A DNA stretch of 64,000 nucleotides from Pararge aegeria (GCF_905163445.1 NC_053205.1:4340001-4404000), one strand, 5' to 3'; positions 20,901-28,390 are shown, counted from the first letter of the stretch. The notes: a model not told the origin generated them from the letters alone. Numbers and translations are program-made.

Positions 20901-23497
20901 GCAAAGTCCACTTTATTAGGTACCTATGCGTCGCGTAGCGTAGGTAAGCACGTGTTGGTCTTTTATTTATTTATTTATTCATAGCCGCACCAGCAACAAT
21001 TGTAACTGCATTCATAAAAAAAAATGTGTGTTAGAATTACAAATTCTGTCTTGTGCCTTTACAATAATCAATTATAGGTGTATACACAGCATTATTGTTG
21101 TTATCTCCGGTCACAATTAAAAAACTTAAATAAATATTCAACTAAAGATTATTAAAAATCCCTAATAATATTATAAATGTCAATGTAAGTTTGTTTGTTA
21201 CGCTTTCACGCAAAAACTACTTAACCGATCCTCATGAAACTTTGTACACATATTCTTGGAAGTGTTAGAATTGATATAGGATACTGAATACTTTAATTTC
21301 TTTTTGAGCTACAACTAAATTGAACGCCACACCAAAAAACAAAATCAAGCGCAGGCGACGTCGCGGGCAACAGCTAGTAATAATATAAATATGAATTAAG
21401 CTATTAAAATAGATTGCATAGCAATATTAAATGAACATTTATAATTAAAATTATTAATATTTAATTTACATACAATTTTCTTCCTAAATTATTTTAGGGT
21501 ATCGTGAATATCTGTCATAAGTACACAATTAATATGTTTTGAATTAGTTTGTATGGAAAAATAGATATGCTTCTTTTGACATTTTTTCAGGGTGATTCCT
21601 TATGTAATCATTCCGTTACCGTTGAACATATTGTATATAAGATATACATATCAGATTTATATTTCCAGTCACGTGCGCCTACAACTCAACAAACATGTTC
21701 TACGGGAACAACGGTACGATCCGCTGTCTTGCGGACCCAGCCAATGACGTCGCCTTTTTAGAAGTGCAGAATATTGACCGTAAGAGTTTTATTTTTCTAC
21801 CAGCTTTTCCCCGCGTTCTTCATCCGCGTTTATTAAACAACTACATTATGTACCTTCAAGATGCGATCCGAAGATCTGTTGGATGTGGCGTATAAGGATC
21901 GAAGAAATTATAAATACAGATTCTACTGCTTTTCGCGGAGTATAGCAAATTAAGCTTAATTCTCATGTTATATTAAGGAATTCCGCAAAGTAACGCCTGC
22001 TTCTATACTCTTTTTTTTTTAAATATACTACGACAATACACACATCAGCACCTAGCTCCAAAGTAAGCCTAGCTTGTGTTATGAGTACTAAGTTGACTGA
22101 TGAATATTTTTATGAATAATATACATAAATACTTAGAATATACATATAAACACCCAGACACTGAAAAACATTCATGCTCTAACACAAACATTTTCCAGTT
22201 GTGGGAATCGAACCCACGGCCTTGGGCTCAGAAAGCAGGGTCGCTGCAAACTGCGCCAATCGGCCGTCAAAACTCTAGCTTCTATCAAATATTATCAGCG
22301 AATTTTGTCTCATTTCAGAACACCTCGCCTCAGCTAATATCACGACTAGCTCGGTGCGTGTACTCTGTCGTAACAACACTCTCCTTGATCTCGTCGCCGG
22401 GGTAGAGATCGACCCGAACTGCCTTCTAGCTTTCGTCGTGGACTCCGAGGTCCTTGCCCGAAGGTAAGTTTGTACAAAATTCAAACCTGTATCAGTAATA
22501 ACACGGTTTAATTAACCTGTCTACCGATTGTGTTAGAAACGAAGTACGAGTATGTGCCGTGTGGACATTACTGTATGTATTGTCGTAGTATCTTCTCATG
22601 TGGTCTCCTCCCACATTGAGAAGGCAGTAGTATTCCACCACGCTGGCCCAGTGCGGATTGGTGGACTCTGAGAACATTATGTTTCCCTTCACCGATGAAG
22701 CAAAGTATTTAAAAAAATATATGTTAAAAAACGCACATAACCTTAAGTTATATGTGCGTGATGGGCTTCACCGTACCCTGCTTTTATAGTCTCGTAAAAA
22801 TATCAGAAAAAGCTTATTGGATCCTGGAGACCTCAAGAAAAATGAATGTAATATCTTAACCTGTTTATTATTTCTCACCTAGTAATATTCTAATATTATA
22901 ATACATATATTAGATTAAATTTTAAAATAATTACCTCCCTTTTTTTATTAGTGTTGGTAAACACTAAAAAAAAAAAAAAAATAAGTTTATAAAATTAAAT
23001 TACATGTTATCCAGTTAGAGTTTCGATGTCAACTGAAATAAAATGTGTATTCTATCTTAATTTCTCGCCGACTTAATCCAATACATTCATATGTTTTTTT
23101 CAAATCAAATATCGAATTCGAAAGTATCTCTTAAAAAAAATTAACAAAACTTTTTTTTTATTCTAGAAACGACGCCCTAACCAACAGCCTTAACACTTTA
23201 TTAGACACACTTGACTTCTACTTTGGCTACAACACACCACCGAGCGCACAGCTGGTTAACTTGAAGATATATTCCCCCTTCGATGGCAGGAACGACTTGC
23301 TGTTCCTGAACACAGCTATTGGTTTAACTGAGCCATCCAGCATCGCGGCCAATACACAGGCGAGAAACTATAATGAGCTTTTTAGACACTTAGACTCGTG
23401 TACAGGGGCCGCGGCGCCAGGGCTCGCAAATCGCAACTTCTTCTCCATAATGACATTGATTCTGATGGGCGTTATAACGCGATTCGTAGTTTATTAA
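5891..23497 (+). CDS. Tsf3: Transferrin-family protein, GPI-anchor type, probably transferrin 3 (14 exons, 5' partial)
   Basis: Exons: 5891-5981, 8749-8885, 9500-9648, 10823-10967, 13064-13260, 14127-14269, 15038-15207, 16106-16346, 17911-18080, 18684-18826, 19989-20052, 21669-21779, 22319-22463, 23167-23497. All introns are GT-AG and every phase matches, giving 744 residues after the missing signal-peptide exon. Visible transferrin features are the N-lobe Cys framework (CRLVESRLDCALSLARG), AVAVVPA, LRGGRYCHPG, FFGNACRPG and FPSLCSLCG, repeated in the C-lobe as WCTISPQE, LRGKRACFPEF and CTVCRP. Aligned from memory with vertebrate transferrin, the iron-ligand Asp, Tyr, Arg and His positions carry other residues in both lobes, so iron binding is unlikely. 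The C terminus (small residues around SCTGAAAPG, then a hydrophobic tail ending FVVY) looks like a GPI signal. Tsf2 also has a GPI tail but is expected to keep ligands, so Tsf3 is preferred by inference. Confidence 0.85.
6060..6075 (+). other. Target-site duplication, left copy
   Basis: GGTTGGCGTGCACTTC, repeated exactly at 7295-7310 and 7408-7423, each time after a poly(A)-type tail. It is the end of a TGGCGTGCAC MITE and preceded by GGGTTAGGTTAG. Confidence 0.9.
6072..7294 (+). mobile_element. R1-clade LINE, 5'-truncated insertion
   Basis: A frame to 6971 encodes HFQCLAPKVIRAAGALCRLL, YTGVVRSMALYGAPIWVDSL, and a C-terminal zinc-knuckle CHECGCATDTAQHTLADCPKW-type region (C-x2-C-x9-H-x4-C). 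This is the ORF2 end of R1-like elements, beginning after the reverse transcriptase core. A 3' UTR and a poly(A) at 7276-7294 follow. It sits in the first visible transferrin intron with 16-bp target duplications. Confidence 0.85.
7311..7407 (+). mobile_element. Second, very short LINE-type insertion at the same target
   Basis: About 70 bp of 3' UTR-like sequence (CGTAAATGAGGCTGGAAGAT...) and an A-rich tail, bounded by the second and third copies of GGTTGGCGTGCACTTC. Confidence 0.8.
7412..7741 (+). repeat. TGGCGTGCAC MITE (host of the LINE insertions) and adjoining repeat
   Basis: TGGCGTGCACTTCATACATC to AACCCAGTGCGCGCC (about 7534) matches 62408-62555. The following part, with a CTCTCAGAG/CTCTGAGAG hairpin at about 7690, resembles 55195-55225 inverted. 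Confidence 0.6.
7865..8255 (+). mobile_element. Non-autonomous Helitron, copy 2
   Basis: TCTATACATATAAAAGAGAA start, GC-rich hairpin and CTAGT end. Collinear with 676-1052. Confidence 0.8.
8749..8885 (+). CDS. Tsf3: Transferrin exon b
   Basis: CTTTTAG acceptor, G|GTAAGG donor. Encodes LDCALSLARGQADIGVFSEE through TIRDVSRT. Where vertebrate N-lobes have the iron-binding Asp (TLDAG), this reads FSEEE. An alternative in-exon GTGAGT donor after RD would shift the frame and is rejected. Confidence 0.85.
9030..9385 (+). repeat. Fold-back MITE (CTTTTCGCGGAGTATAGC family), fullest copy
   Basis: ATGAAAATTAAGCTTTATTT GCTATACTCCGCG near 9037 is mirrored by TAGCATATTAAGCTTAATTT TCAT near 9318. The centre has AACAATTATTCATTATAAAG. 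The end CGCAAAGTAACGCCTGCTTC recurs at other copies. Confidence 0.65.
9500..9648 (+). CDS. Tsf3: Transferrin exon c
   Basis: Encodes EPFAFEAVAVVPATHIGGLA and LRGGRYCHPGFDQTEQRWSP, the core beta strand and the helix-5 anion-binding region. The ligand Tyr is replaced (AFEAVAVV), and the anion-binding Thr and Arg of the HTGLGR-type motif are missing (HPGFDQ). Confidence 0.88.
10430..10765 (+). repeat. CACCCGGCTAAG-family retroelement tail, longest copy
   Basis: Runs from about AAAGTCCTATTATAGTATAA to the TTTGACTTTGACTTT tail at 10741-10757. Collinear with 1998-2205 over its second half. Confidence 0.7.
10823..10967 (+). CDS. Tsf3: Transferrin exon d
   Basis: Encodes AARTDRCADATTTGKT through FFGNACRPGPWSAND. 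FFxxxCxPG is a transferrin family motif. TTTGCTCACAG acceptor, A|GTGAGT donor, phase 1 out. Confidence 0.88.
11934..12191 (-). mobile_element. LINE C-terminal fragment
   Basis: 85-codon minus-strand frame with KLKLTKYNNLYGKRRLLYVI, PYLINQLPEELREV, resembling the post-RT C terminus (YGxRxLxYxxPxLxNxLP) of CR1/Jockey-like LINEs. AT-rich codons and no link to the transferrin exons. Confidence 0.55.
12631..12730 (+). repeat. Impure TG microsatellite
   Basis: GTGTGCGTGCGTGCGTGTGT followed by TGTG-rich sequence to TGTGTGTTTATTG. The His/Thr-rich open frame on the other strand is a by-product. Confidence 0.85.
13064..13260 (+). CDS. Tsf3: Transferrin exon e
   Basis: Encodes RRFPSLCSLCGENATCSRY, a CAACAA-coded asparagine run (GVNNNNRHIQSLECL) and TAVAYVAWQHVREFFN. 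The donor AAT|GTGAGT is in phase 0. The second half of this exon plus its donor is repeated four more times in the following intron. Confidence 0.9.
13261..13740 (+). pseudogene. Tandem decayed copies of exon e 3' half and splice donor
   Basis: Units anchored on the CAACAACAA tract start at 13156 (within the real exon), 13292, 13422, 13549 and 13679, i.e. about 130-bp steps. Three full copies carry a CTGTCGCGTATGTCGCTTGG-like core and TTCTTCAAT followed by GTGAGTTATTTTATT (or GCGAGT in the last). Copy 2 would read VAYVAWQHVRKFFN but has an in-frame TGA upstream; the others also carry stops or shifts. Confidence 0.85.
14127..14269 (+). CDS. Tsf3: Transferrin exon f
   Basis: Encodes IRSPELATSYALLCEDNTL through ATAPCSLVKQPWSVIVATA. 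The family His ligand (CHLAxVPxHTVV type) is Ser here (APCSLVKQPW). TCCTTAG acceptor, GC|GTAAGT donor. Confidence 0.88.
14330..14575 (+). repeat. Dispersed repeat with TACCCACTTGGCTATC motifs and a GC hairpin
   Basis: TACCCACTTGGCTATC-like motifs recur at about 14431, 14486, 14800 and 14985. The block ends with a hairpin at 14551-14572 (GCGTGGCG / CGCCACGC arms). Non-coding intron content. Confidence 0.5.
14822..14990 (+). repeat. MITE with TGGCGTGCAC ends, diverged copy
   Basis: Begins GTGGCGTGCACAG and ends CTACGCACGCCCTGG. Related to copies at about 7412-7530 and 62408-62555, which have AGTGCACGCC at the other end. Confidence 0.55.
15038..15207 (+). CDS. Tsf3: Transferrin exon g
   Basis: Encodes SQAATLQASLQSWWPNGINP, GGNTWQSVLYNAIVGGSNAR and VAFQEGLPTPLEYTQG, the end of the N-lobe. 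TTGACAG acceptor, A|GTAAGT donor. Confidence 0.87.
15208..16105. other. AT-rich intron, no gene
   Basis: Homopolymer runs and the end of a GAAGTATAACTTC-type MITE at about 15660-15740. TTATTGATTT-like motifs recur just before the next exon. No additional exon supported. Confidence 0.5.
16106..16346 (+). CDS. Tsf3: Transferrin exon h (inter-lobe and C-lobe start)
   Basis: Encodes IRNFTTIDASTSCMPIHRWC through ECLADIRDNAADFMATPANY and GYLSRQ. WCTISPQEHAKC is the C-lobe opening. The C-lobe ligand Asp position (SLDGG in vertebrates) is ATPAN. The donor CA|GTGAGT is in phase 2. Confidence 0.9.
16480..17335 (+). pseudogene. Decayed tandem copies of exon h 3' end
   Basis: Copies begin near CAGATTGGAG at 16490, 16648 and 17109 and CAGGTTGATA at 17280. 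Each contains an ACACCC(A/G)CCA...GGC.A(C/T)CTGTC(C/T)AGGCA block followed by a GTG-type donor remnant. The last copy matches the real exon over about 43 bp with three differences. Between copies, TGCCGCTAAGCAGCAATGCT and TTCCGGTCTGAAGGGCG segments resemble a dispersed SINE, so units are part exon and part repeat. About 16740-17050 is an unrelated SINE-type insertion. Confidence 0.75.
17333..17757 (+). mobile_element. MITE/DNA transposon with GACGTGACAACGTC ends, copy 1
   Basis: Starts TTGACGTGACAACGTC. The complementary GACGTTGTCACGTTCAA occurs at about 17701-17717, with a further shared segment to GACAACCAATTTT. A nearly identical copy is at about 34129-34565. Open frames on either strand differ between the copies and are not genes. 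Confidence 0.75.
17911..18080 (+). CDS. Tsf3: Transferrin exon i
   Basis: Encodes HYKLSSVKLVENSHSNPNSF, RVAALVKASSVESGNITRFE and NLRGKRACFPEFGGI. The C-lobe Tyr and the Thr/Arg anion site are absent (RVAALVK; CFPEFGGI in place of CHTAVGR-type). TTGTTGCAG acceptor, T|GTGAGT donor. Confidence 0.9.
18105..18270 (-). repeat. Inverted copy of the CACCCGGCTAAG-family retroelement tail
   Basis: Starts with AGTCAAAGTCAAAAATATC, the reverse complement of the GACTTTGACTTT tail seen at 2190 and 10741, and continues with the matching GATGGCGATAACC block. Confidence 0.65.
18684..18826 (+). CDS. Tsf3: Transferrin exon j
   Basis: Encodes SYMAFVRTAHERGVISPSEC through FDSACAPGALANSHAIADS. The CAPG motif corresponds to the C-lobe FSEGCAPG. 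TATACAG acceptor, AGT|GTGAGT donor, phase 0. Confidence 0.9.
18960..19510 (+). repeat. Three-copy tandem repeat, about 167-bp period, in the transferrin intron
   Basis: Units share CTCATTCTGAGAG-like starts (about 18980, 19148, 19313, 19483), CTGTAGTGGACCGGTAATG, TTCATCATCTGCCTACAGTT and TACCAGGGATGCAGTGACTG. The GTAGTGG-CCGGTAATG part resembles a lepidopteran SINE, suggesting a SINE-bearing segment was amplified in tandem. Confidence 0.7.
19686..19748 (+). other. Orphan exon-like open frame, possible alternative terminal exon
   Basis: Follows TTTTCTAG and reads EKVSFDSKDREIYDYRKPVM then TAG, in phase 0, which would match the phase of the preceding exon donor at 18826. Codon third positions are G/C-richer than the intron around it. 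The peptide is not recognised and is not needed for a continuous transferrin, since exon j joins exon k directly. It may be a chance frame, a decayed exon of another gene or an alternative end. Confidence 0.25.
19989..20052 (+). CDS. Tsf3: Transferrin exon k (64 bp)
   Basis: Encodes SFNATNLCTVCRPSVAVAGE plus S. LCxxC is the family C-lobe LCKLC-type motif. It is preceded by a long T tract and GCAG; donor T|GTAAGT, phase 1. Confidence 0.88.
20053..21668. other. Large repeat-filled intron
   Basis: Holds a SINE-derived inverted repeat at 20583-20620 and the Helitron at about 21163-21390. Otherwise AT-rich with no exon supported. The open frame at 20269-20454 lies in unrelated repeat sequence. 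Confidence 0.5.
21163..21390 (+). mobile_element. Non-autonomous Helitron (CTACTAATATTATAA family), internally deleted copy
   Basis: Starts TCCCTAATAATATTATAAAT and ends GCGGGCAACAGCTAGTA, i.e. a TC start and a CTAG(T) end. Longer copies are at about 40168-40615 (+) and 29502-29908 (-), and a partial one at 38885-39185. Confidence 0.7.
21669..21779 (+). CDS. Tsf3: Transferrin exon l
   Basis: Encodes FTCAYNSTNMFYGNNGTIRC and LADPANDVAFLEVQNID. It matches the family YYGYTGAFRCLxxxxGDVAFV block, with the ligand Tyr replaced (YGNNGTIRCL). ATTTCCAG acceptor, C|GTAAGA donor. Confidence 0.9.
22020..22268 (-). mobile_element. tRNA-derived SINE (family A), near full length
   Basis: Minus strand: GACGGCCGATTGGCGCAGT..., B box GGTTCGATTCCCAC, then the family body to TGTGTATTGTCGTAGTATAT. 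It ends about 50 bp before the acceptor of exon m. It resembles a tRNA only over the promoter boxes. Confidence 0.8.
22319..22463 (+). CDS. Tsf3: Transferrin exon m
   Basis: Encodes HLASANITTSSVRVLCRNNT, LLDLVAGVEIDPNCLLAFVV and DSEVLAR. The C-lobe His ligand position (CHLARAPxH type) reads CLLAFVV. CATTTCAG acceptor, AG|GTAAGT donor, phase 2. Confidence 0.9.
23167..23497 (+). CDS. Tsf3: Transferrin terminal exon n with GPI-type tail
   Basis: Encodes NDALTNSLNTLLDTLDFYFG, KIYSPFDGRNDLLFLNTAIG (the family LFSSP-GKDLLF-D motif) and ends with FRHLDSCTGAAAPGLANRN followed by FFSIMTLILMGVITRFVVY and TAA. AATAAA overlaps the region directly after the stop (about 23500). Confidence 0.92.
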
Positions 23498-23697
23498 AAT
23501 AAATGTCTCTGTTTTGTCCGGTGTTTGATTGGGAACGTTTTTAATTTGGTATTTTTTGACTGTATTACACTTTATTTTAGTTACAAACGCTTATAATTCG
23601 TGTCCCGTTAAACGTTATTTTTCTTATTTGAAAATCACAAAAAGCTTACAGTTTATGAAATCGTGGTGAATGTGATTTTTTAATAACTACTAGTTTA

Positions 23698-24180
23698 GTC
23701 GCCATGAAAAATACACACGCTGTTTAGACACTTAGACTCGAGTACAGGGGACGCGGCACCAGGGCTGGCGAATCGCAACTTCTTCTCCATACCTACGTTG
23801 ACTCTGATTGTCGTATGCGTAGTTTATTAAAATTAGTGTCCCTGTTTTTTCCGGTGTTTGTATGTTAGCGTTTTTAACTTGGCATTTTTAGACTACATTC
23901 AATGTTTTTTTGGGTCCCAAAAGCCTATTATTCGTGTTGCATATAGCGATAGTCTATCCTTATTTAAAAATGCAAAGGTACAGCTTATGGAGTTGTAGTG
24001 CAAGTGTATTTTCAATGATAAGTCTAGCATCGTGGCCAATACATAGGCAAGAAGCCATAATCAGCTGTTTGGACACCTAGACTCCTGCACAAGGGCCACG
24101 ACGCCAGGGTTGGCGAATCGCAACTTCTTCTCCATTTTTCCATCGTATCATATCTCCATCGTATTTTTTTCTTATCTAAA
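23698..24180 (+). pseudogene. Two decayed tandem copies of the transferrin terminal exon
   Basis: The GACACTTAGACTC anchor occurs at 23385 in the real exon, 23727 and 24072, i.e. 342- and 345-bp steps, each including the exon end and its 3' flank. Copy 2 remains open from about 23708 to a stop at the matching place and reads HLDSSTGDAAPGLANRNFF followed by a hydrophobic end VVCVVY. Its conserved Cys is Ser. Copy 3 is truncated after CTTCTTCTCC. Confidence 0.85.
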
Positions 24181-24994
24181 ACGTACAAAATGCAAGTTTA
24201 AGAAGTCGTGGTGCAAGTGAATTTTTAATAATTAATGTAAGTTCATTCCTAAACACAATTCTAGCTATCATTAATGAACACCGGGCACGACATTAAAGTA
24301 GTATTTAAATGCATTTTTTTTTAAATATTCGTGTGTTCATTTTTAATCTTGAATTTATATAATTGTCATAAGTTAAGGTAAAAGTATGATATGTTTTTCT
24401 ACGTTTCTAATGCATTCAATAAAATTATAATACACATTTGTTATCCAATCATCAATAGCCACGTTATTAAAATAATATAAGTATAGATTAAAACTTTTGT
24501 TGTTTTGAGATGATTGATTAAGTTGATAAAGACATTTTTTTTCAGCGCTAAATTCAATCGAAAATTTTTATTTTCATTTTAAATTTATAAAATCGATAAT
24601 TCCTCCAAGTGTAGGTAAAAAATTAATAAAAATTATAAAAAATAATGATGAAGACATCGTCTTTGTCAACTCAATCTTAACAGTGTTCAAAATTTTGTAT
24701 TTTATCTGAATTTCTTTATTTTTTAAATCTCTCTAAACCTCTACTATGCGTTATATAGTATAAAAAGAGGTCAGTTCTCTAAACTTACTAAGAATTAACA
24801 GGTTAAAAATAGAACTAAGAAAGAGTTGTGAATAGCTGTTCATTTAGTTTGGTTTTTACACACAAATCAATGTTACGTAATTATGTTACATTTACTATTA
24901 CCATATATATATAACCAGTTTTTTTTTTTCATTCTATCATTTATTGATTTTCATTTCATTCTTAATCATGCTTACAAAAACAAAAAACACTTTT
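24181..24994. other. AT-rich intergenic stretch between transferrin and tetraspanin
   Basis: Contains AATAAA at about 24418, a possible distal polyadenylation signal for the transferrin gene, and long A/T tracts. No exon seen. Confidence 0.4.
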
Positions 24995-25330
24995 AAAATT
25001 GTATAAGAAAAAAAAACCACCCTCCGCTTGCGGGGCTTTTGAATGCCCAAGCAACCGGCGGTCAGGGCTCCAGAGTGAGGAACCTCCTCACAATACGCGC
25101 CGTTTCAAGGACTTCTGTATCCGATCCTTGATCCAACAACCAAGCGAAAGCTTCTTAAGATGTTGGTCGAAGACGAGAAGACCATTGACTGAAACGACAA
25201 TCGGAACAATAACTGTCGACTCAACATTCCACATGGCGGTAATCTCGTGAGCAAGGTCCACCACCAAGTATTTAGATACTTTTTCCTTTTCAGCTTTCAC
25301 CAGATTATCGTCATGTGGAATAGTAATGTC
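24995..25330 (-). mobile_element. LINE C-terminal fragment (VKAEKEKVSKYLDLA family), copy 1
   Basis: On the minus strand it encodes VKAEKEKVSKYLVVDLAHEI, TAMWNVESTVIVPIVVSVNG and FDQHLKKLSLGCWIK, the C-terminal end of a non-LTR retrotransposon ORF. A 3' UTR containing AAGCGGAGGGTGG and a short A tail follow. Related pieces are at 36490-37110 and 41060-41195. Confidence 0.75.
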
Positions 25331-26365
25331 TTACAATTATTGCACGGCGCACTGATCGATCGACTAGCACTGCATCAGGTCTATTAGCTGTAATATTAAC
25401 CTGTAACCAGTTTTATTATTATAACCAGTGAAAATATGTGGAATAGAGATAGCCTACATGTAATATTAAATTTCATATTCTGTAACTTTATGAAGTTGGA
25501 TGTAAATATAATGAAGTTGTATGCAATTTTGTGTTATGCTTCTAAATAGGGTCATATTTTCATCCAACAATATAGGGTTAGATCAATAAAATAAAGAGAC
25601 AATAAATAAAACACAGTATGTCGTGAAATTTCCTTTATATGTACAATGTTTTACAAAACTATATCTGAACTAAGATAAGAGTAAATAAGACCCTCTTATT
25701 TTTTTTTACTCAAAGCTTTTAGCGTGGAAACTTGTCCCTGAAATTTGCAATATCATTTGTAGGAAAAGATGTTACGGTAGTAATTCGAAAAGCTTGCTAG
25801 AAAGCACAAAATTTAACGCAATCAGGGCCCAGTTTTCAGTTTTTAAAACGGTGGGCTGCTAGAGGTATAGATAAATAATTTTTTTTTTAGGATCAAACAT
25901 ATTTGCATTTGTAAGGTATGAAATAAATAACTTTTTTTAAGAACAATTATTTTATAATTTAATTATCCTTCTTATTTAAACTAGCTGTGGTGTTGCCTCC
26001 GGCGTCGTCCGCGTTAATGCGGTTTTTAGACTGCATCATCACATACCAGCTGCCAGCTTAGCCAGTTGAGATTGCAATCAAGAGTTTCCTCAGATTTCTT
26101 CCTACCATATTAAAGCAAGGCATATTTAACTGCTTAAATTAAAAAAGCGCATCATTCCGAGAAGTTAGAGGTGCGTTACCTACGCTATCAGGCGTTTTCT
26201 ATCTAAATATATATTGAAAAAAAAAATACACAGAATATGATGTATGACGTTTGACGTTTTCATAGATTATCCAACTTTAGTTTTACAAAAAGGTTCTAAG
26301 TTTTTTCAACCCAGCCGAGTCTGCCTCGTCCCAGGACTACCATCAGTACGTCGTCAGTCCCAGGT

Positions 26366-26423
26366 TCAATGCTTGGCGTTACGCGCGACCTCCACGCCCT
26401 CTGCTTCGGAGGTGATGTTGTTG
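26366..26423 (-). CDS. Candidate last coding exon (cytoplasmic tail) of the tetraspanin
   Basis: On the minus strand a good acceptor (TTGTGTATTTTAG) opens a frame NNITSEAEGVEVARNAKH then TGA. Third codon positions are mostly G or C, as in the recognised exons and unlike the surroundings. It needs a preceding exon ending in phase 2, presumably the missing fourth-membrane-segment exon. Another frame here is open longer but has poorer codon character. The link to the tetraspanin rests on strand, position and composition only. Confidence 0.35.
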
Positions 26424-26527
26424 CTAAAATACACAAGACATATATGTTTTTATGCTTATCGTAGTTCATAGGCTTAGTTTAAAGTTAAGGGATACTTAAG
26501 TTTGTGGAGCTAAAGACTTCACAGACA

Positions 26528-26872
26528 GTGTTTGGGAAGCTTCGACAGCGTTTGGAAAGCTTCGATCGATGGTGTTTGGGAAGCTTCCCCAGTGTTTGGG
26601 AAGCTTCGATCGACAAGTGTTTGTGAAGCTTCGACAGTGTTTGGGAAGCTTCGATCGATGGTGTTTGGGAAGCTTCGACAGTGTTTGGGAAGCTTCGATC
26701 GACGGTATTTGGGAAGCGTCAATCGACAGTATTTGGGAAGCTTCGATCGACATTGTTTGTTAAGCTTCGACCGATAGTGTTTGGAAAGCTTCGACTAACA
26801 GTGTTCGTGAAGCTACGATCGACAGTGTTTGGGACGCTTCTACCTATTGTGTTTGGGAAGCTTCGGCCGACA
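26528..26872 (+). repeat. Minisatellite of alternating 20- and 24-bp GTGTTTGGGAAGCTTCGA units
   Basis: Fifteen units. The first eight alternate mostly 20-bp (GTGTTTGGGAAGCTTCGACA) and 24-25-bp (with GATCGA insert) forms, i.e. a 44-bp dimer; the rest are 24-bp monomers. AAGCTT recurs in nearly every unit. Repetitive open frames on both strands are a by-product of the array. Confidence 0.9.
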
Positions 26873-26879
26873 GACCTTT

Positions 26880-27250
26880 AAACTTAGGACAAATTCTGAG
26901 ATATAGTATTCCAATGTGAGGCCAATTTGACCTCTACGGGGTAGCAGCTGAATTTCGGAACCCTGCCGTAGCCTGCTGCCTTGCTCTTCTGTCTTCAGTA
27001 GGTTAAGGCTTTCTTTAACTCGGATGGGTAGATAAACAAACGAGGGAGAAACAGCTGGTATAAAAAGTTGATAATCTTACCGCCAGATAGGCGCTGCGAT
27101 CGCTAGGTGTAAGAGTGCGACGCACTGAAAGCTCGCCGTAGGAGTGAGCAGAGCGACAACAATACGTGGAATGTCGCGAGGCAAATGTAAATCGGAGTTT
27201 CGTAACGATTTAGCCAGGTAACGATCGCTTTGTGGCAACCCTGGAAAAAC
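26880..27250 (-). repeat. Dispersed non-coding element
   Basis: Contains AGCAAGGCAGCAGGCTACGG and CTACGGCGAGCTTTCAGTGC on the minus strand. Its composition and a short open stretch fit a transposable-element remnant. It was checked for the missing tetraspanin membrane-segment exon and none was found; the hydrophobic frame is broken by stops. Confidence 0.4.
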
Positions 27251-28299
27251 TTAATTCAATATAATAACAGTATGAAATCTTCGCGTCAATAAGTTCAAAG
27301 TTTTAAAAATGTAGTTCGTTTTTTGTGGCGGCCATCTTAGATTTGGAATATGTCATACTTTATAGTGTGTTCCATTAGTCTAATCATTTCATCTGATAAC
27401 CATATTGAGGGAGTTGTAAAAAATATGTTATCAAACATTTTGTGGTGGCATGGCAGCTATCTAAAACTGATTTTTATCAAACATAGCAAGAACACTCCCG
27501 ACTAATTCACCTTTCAAACACAAAAGAATAAAAATCTGTTCATTCGAACGGGAAATTCTTACGATGCCACAGGCAGACCGTCAAACTGATAAAACCACGT
27601 CGTTTGGCGTCGTGGACTAATAAAACGTAAGCTAATACAAAAATTCTATAAAAATATTAAGGATCACTGGAATGATAAAGAAGCTTGGGTATGAATTGCT
27701 AAATATTATTTGTCTTTCGCTAAACTCATCATGTTGCATAAAAGTTATGTAGTACATGATTAAAATAATTGGTATTACCTACAAAACATACGGTTCCTGC
27801 GAGATTTGTAAAAGACCGTTATTGACGCTGACAAAGTCACGGGTAACAGCTATTGATAGTCAGCCAGATCGGAACACAGCGATGCTGTTTGACGGCAGAA
27901 AAACCACCACGCAGCAACCACGTTTGGAATATTTATAAAAGCGTGTTTTTTTAAACTATTATTTTTATAACATCAAAATTCATCATAACTTTTTTTAATA
28001 TTAAAGTAGGTAATCATAATTAACACACTCGTATATCTTATTTTTCAAATTGAATAATGGAATAATTGATAATAATGGACTTTCATCCTCGATATATCTG
28101 CAAAATTTTAACGAAATCAGACCGTTTTTGGTTCACGTGGTTACAAACATACAAACAAATATGCAGCAAAGACTTTGCTGAACAGCTTGCCTTATAAACT
28201 AAAGCAGGAAATAAACAACAAAAACATAAAGAAGAAACTTAAGACATTCTTCTTTCGTAACACCTATTGATATTAATAGTTAAATTTCTAATATCTCAC
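27251..28299. other. Repeat-filled tetraspanin intron
   Basis: AT-rich with pieces of dispersed repeats near 27650-27720 and 27760-27940. No convincing exon on either strand, although one encoding the fourth tetraspanin membrane segment is expected between 26424 and 28299. Confidence 0.4.
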
Positions 28300-28390
28300 C
28301 ACCGTATAAACTTGCTCGAATGTGCAGTTCTTGGGATAGGCTTCTGCACAACAAGACCATGGTGGTTCTATGCTCTCTGGGGGTGATCTT
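28300..28390 (-). CDS. Tetraspanin exon 6 (large loop, second half)
   Basis: Encodes RSPPESIEPPWSCCAEAYPK and NCTFEQVYTV. PxSCC and the following Cys are diagnostic of the tetraspanin large loop. Acceptor TTTACAG, donor GTG|GTGAGA. Confidence 0.82.

Noticed and set aside
26496..26881. Repetitive protein frames on both strands (LGSFD and SIEASQT types)
   Set aside because: They are translations of the 20/24-bp minisatellite. The frame survives only because many units are 24 bp.
27060..27190. Hydrophobic minus-strand stretch considered as the missing tetraspanin TM4 exon
   Set aside because: The hydrophobic frame hits stops before the GTAAGA donor, and the sequence looks like a dispersed element.
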